Shown in pieces: positions 62,201 to 64,000 of a stretch of 64,000 nt of DNA; the stretch's first letter is position 1; the number at the start of each line of letters is the position of its first letter. The stretch comes from Liolophura sinensis. Its lineage: Eukaryota; Mollusca; Polyplacophora; Chitonida; Chitonidae. The stretch is from contig NC_088301.1 of the NCBI RefSeq assembly GCF_032854445.1, forward strand, positions 50,701,187 through 50,765,186, given 5' to 3'. A program made the position numbers and the translations under genes. Under the pieces are notes generated by a model. That model made no database searches, was not told the DNA's origin, and saw only the letters and a list, made by a program, of their open reading frames with translations.

Positions 62201-64000
62201 AATGTCTAAAATAAAGATTAAAATATTCCAGGTATACAATTACATGTAACATTTAAGATATTGACTTGTTCAAAATTAACTATGGCCTAAAGGCTTCATT
62301 TCTACAAAAACAGAGCTTAATCTAAGTGCATTGTAGTTCTGAAACCTAGTTACTATTTAACTGTATTCATTACATGCGTTTTCTTGCGAACTTAATGATA
62401 ACAAACTGCAGCACAACCTCTACTTCAATTTCATATGAGGAAGTCTTACCAAAAAAATCCTCCGTACACTCTGGGATAATCACCTAATTGAATATTTACA
62501 CAAATCAAAAGTGATGGGCTGGCCATGTTTTGGCAATTGGCCAGAACGAAAAGCCCAGCACACTGACCATTACCAAGATGAATTATGAGACAATTAACAA
62601 GTTTTCCAAGTTTTCCTCCTCATTACCAGTCAAAGTTTCCCTGCAGTCTGCACAAAAATCGATAGGCGTCTGGAAGAGACAAACATATCACAAGGTGTTA
62701 CACTAATGCTTCATCTAACCTGACTCGATTGTAAGACACAATGATTGATCACTTAAAGCTTGAACAAATGGATTTTTTCCATACACTGTGGTGGGCTAAC
62801 ATACCAGTCAGCTCCCCCAAGTTTGCGAGAGAACCTTGAAGGTGCTACACAAACCCACAACAACGGCAGAAGATGTATACCTCATTGTGAAGTACTTCAT
62901 TACACTGGGACTGAATCTAGTAAATATTTTAGTAAATAAAATGTTGAGTTTAAATGGTTACAATACATACATCCAAAAATGAATCGTAACCTATTATGTT
63001 TGAAAAGAAACAAAATGGGTCTAGCCTCAAACTATTTCAATAATTCGTTCACATAAAATATACTTACTAGGTTATTCAAAAGATCTAACAACCCTTTCCT
63101 AAGTCAACACCAATGCCTAATGAACACACTTTTTGTATATTCAAAATGACTTTCCAAATTTAGTCAAAGACAACCACCCACGCCCCAAAACATTAAGAAA
63201 ACATGCGTCAAAACAGACATTCGTATGCCAGCGATCAACCATAATAAAGGTTACGATGAAGTATTAGTGTAACGCCCAATAATCTCAAATTTGCAATTCC
63301 CATAATGGACTTAACGCAAAGAACTAAGAAATCATACAGAGATCTGAGTACAAAATTAGGATGGAATCATATAAAAGAGAAGCACTGGGCAGTTTTCAAT
63401 GATTTTGGAAAGATGCAAGGAATCTTCTAGGCGGATAAATGATAAATCAGTATCCAAATCGTGTACCATGCTAGTATATAAGTTGTCGATAATCCAAATA
63501 TGTATCTCAGTTGCGCTTTGATTGTTACTGTTCATATAATGTGGCCATCTAATCTAACACTGAGAATATACATGTACAGCTCCTCGCCTCAGGTTAAGCA
63601 GACTTATGACACAATTATGAAGCAAATACTGAGTGGCACTCTGAAAAAAAGAGCACAATTTTTCAATAAACAGTAGATTCTACATGAGTTGTAATCGTTA
63701 ACACTTCGTTTCCTTCAAAGTATATTCCATTATTATTTTTTTTTAAACCTCTATTAAAACCGTTTATTAGTAATCCATAAAATGCTTTTTGACTCAAGTT
63801 TAAGGAATATGAATCCAAATCTACATTGTGCATGTGTTCAATAAAAATACAAAAAGCTTATAATGAATTACGAGGATATACAACCCAAATTCTGCTGAGA
63901 ATACTGAATTATCAAAAATAATGCAATATTCAATGACTCACAGCTAAGACATACATATTCATAGCCTAATGCATTTATCCTTCTCCTCATATATATTTAT
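59298..64000. other. Presumed IMMP2L intron or upstream sequence, no gene recognised
   Basis: AT-rich. I searched the - strand for the missing IMMP2L exons (serine-containing SMQP block and the GDIVSLV block) and did not find them. Open frames (for example 60187-60480, 61654-61854) show no domain. Confidence 0.45.

Overview
The window is eukaryotic, AT-rich animal DNA, most likely from a lophotrochozoan (mollusc or brachiopod grade). The evidence is split genes with GT-AG introns, a tRNA-derived SINE family that I associate with mollusc and brachiopod genomes, a repeat ending in GACGGACGG, and frequent TACATGTA words. Most long open frames here are chance or repeat-derived. Two genes could be rebuilt exon by exon.

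Region 1 (1-11,975, + strand) holds the 3' two thirds of a DENND6 gene (Rab14 GEF family). Sixteen exons encode about 434 residues down to the native stop at 11,114-11,116. Fourteen exons read cleanly and join in phase. The first two (280-386 and 736-816) each carry one extra base beside a short C run. Introns hold a minisatellite and SINE copies. An AATAAA follows the stop by about 0.8 kb.

Region 2 (11,976-15,650) separates two convergent genes and shows no gene that I can support.

Region 3 (15,650-64,000, - strand) is IMMP2L, the mitochondrial inner-membrane signal peptidase subunit 2. The last three coding exons are at 29,276-29,341, 16,140-16,242 and 15,733-15,831, separated by introns of 13 kb and 308 bp. 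The 5' coding exons were not found in the remaining 34 kb, so the gene must extend past the window with very large introns, as it does in vertebrates.

IMMP2L intron 16,243-29,275 is a trap for repeats. It holds (i) a degenerate tyrosine-recombinase retrotransposon of PAT/Ngaro type (16,416-21,234) with a complete split-direct-repeat layout A1-ORFs-B1-A2-B2 and the same 7-mer TAAATAC at the left end, the B1/A2 junction and the right end; (ii) a SINE tail; (iii) a roughly 48-copy, 48-bp minisatellite (26,476-28,761) that is open for kilobases on the - strand; and (iv) a 213-bp MITE flanked by TTAA (28,927-29,139).

Region 29,342-64,000 is presumed IMMP2L intron. It contains scattered SINE tails, diverged tandem repeats, one candidate unassigned exon (35,077-35,172, -) and several GC-richer blocks dense in homeodomain and E-box words that could be enhancers. 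I found no RNA gene, CRISPR array or prokaryotic feature.
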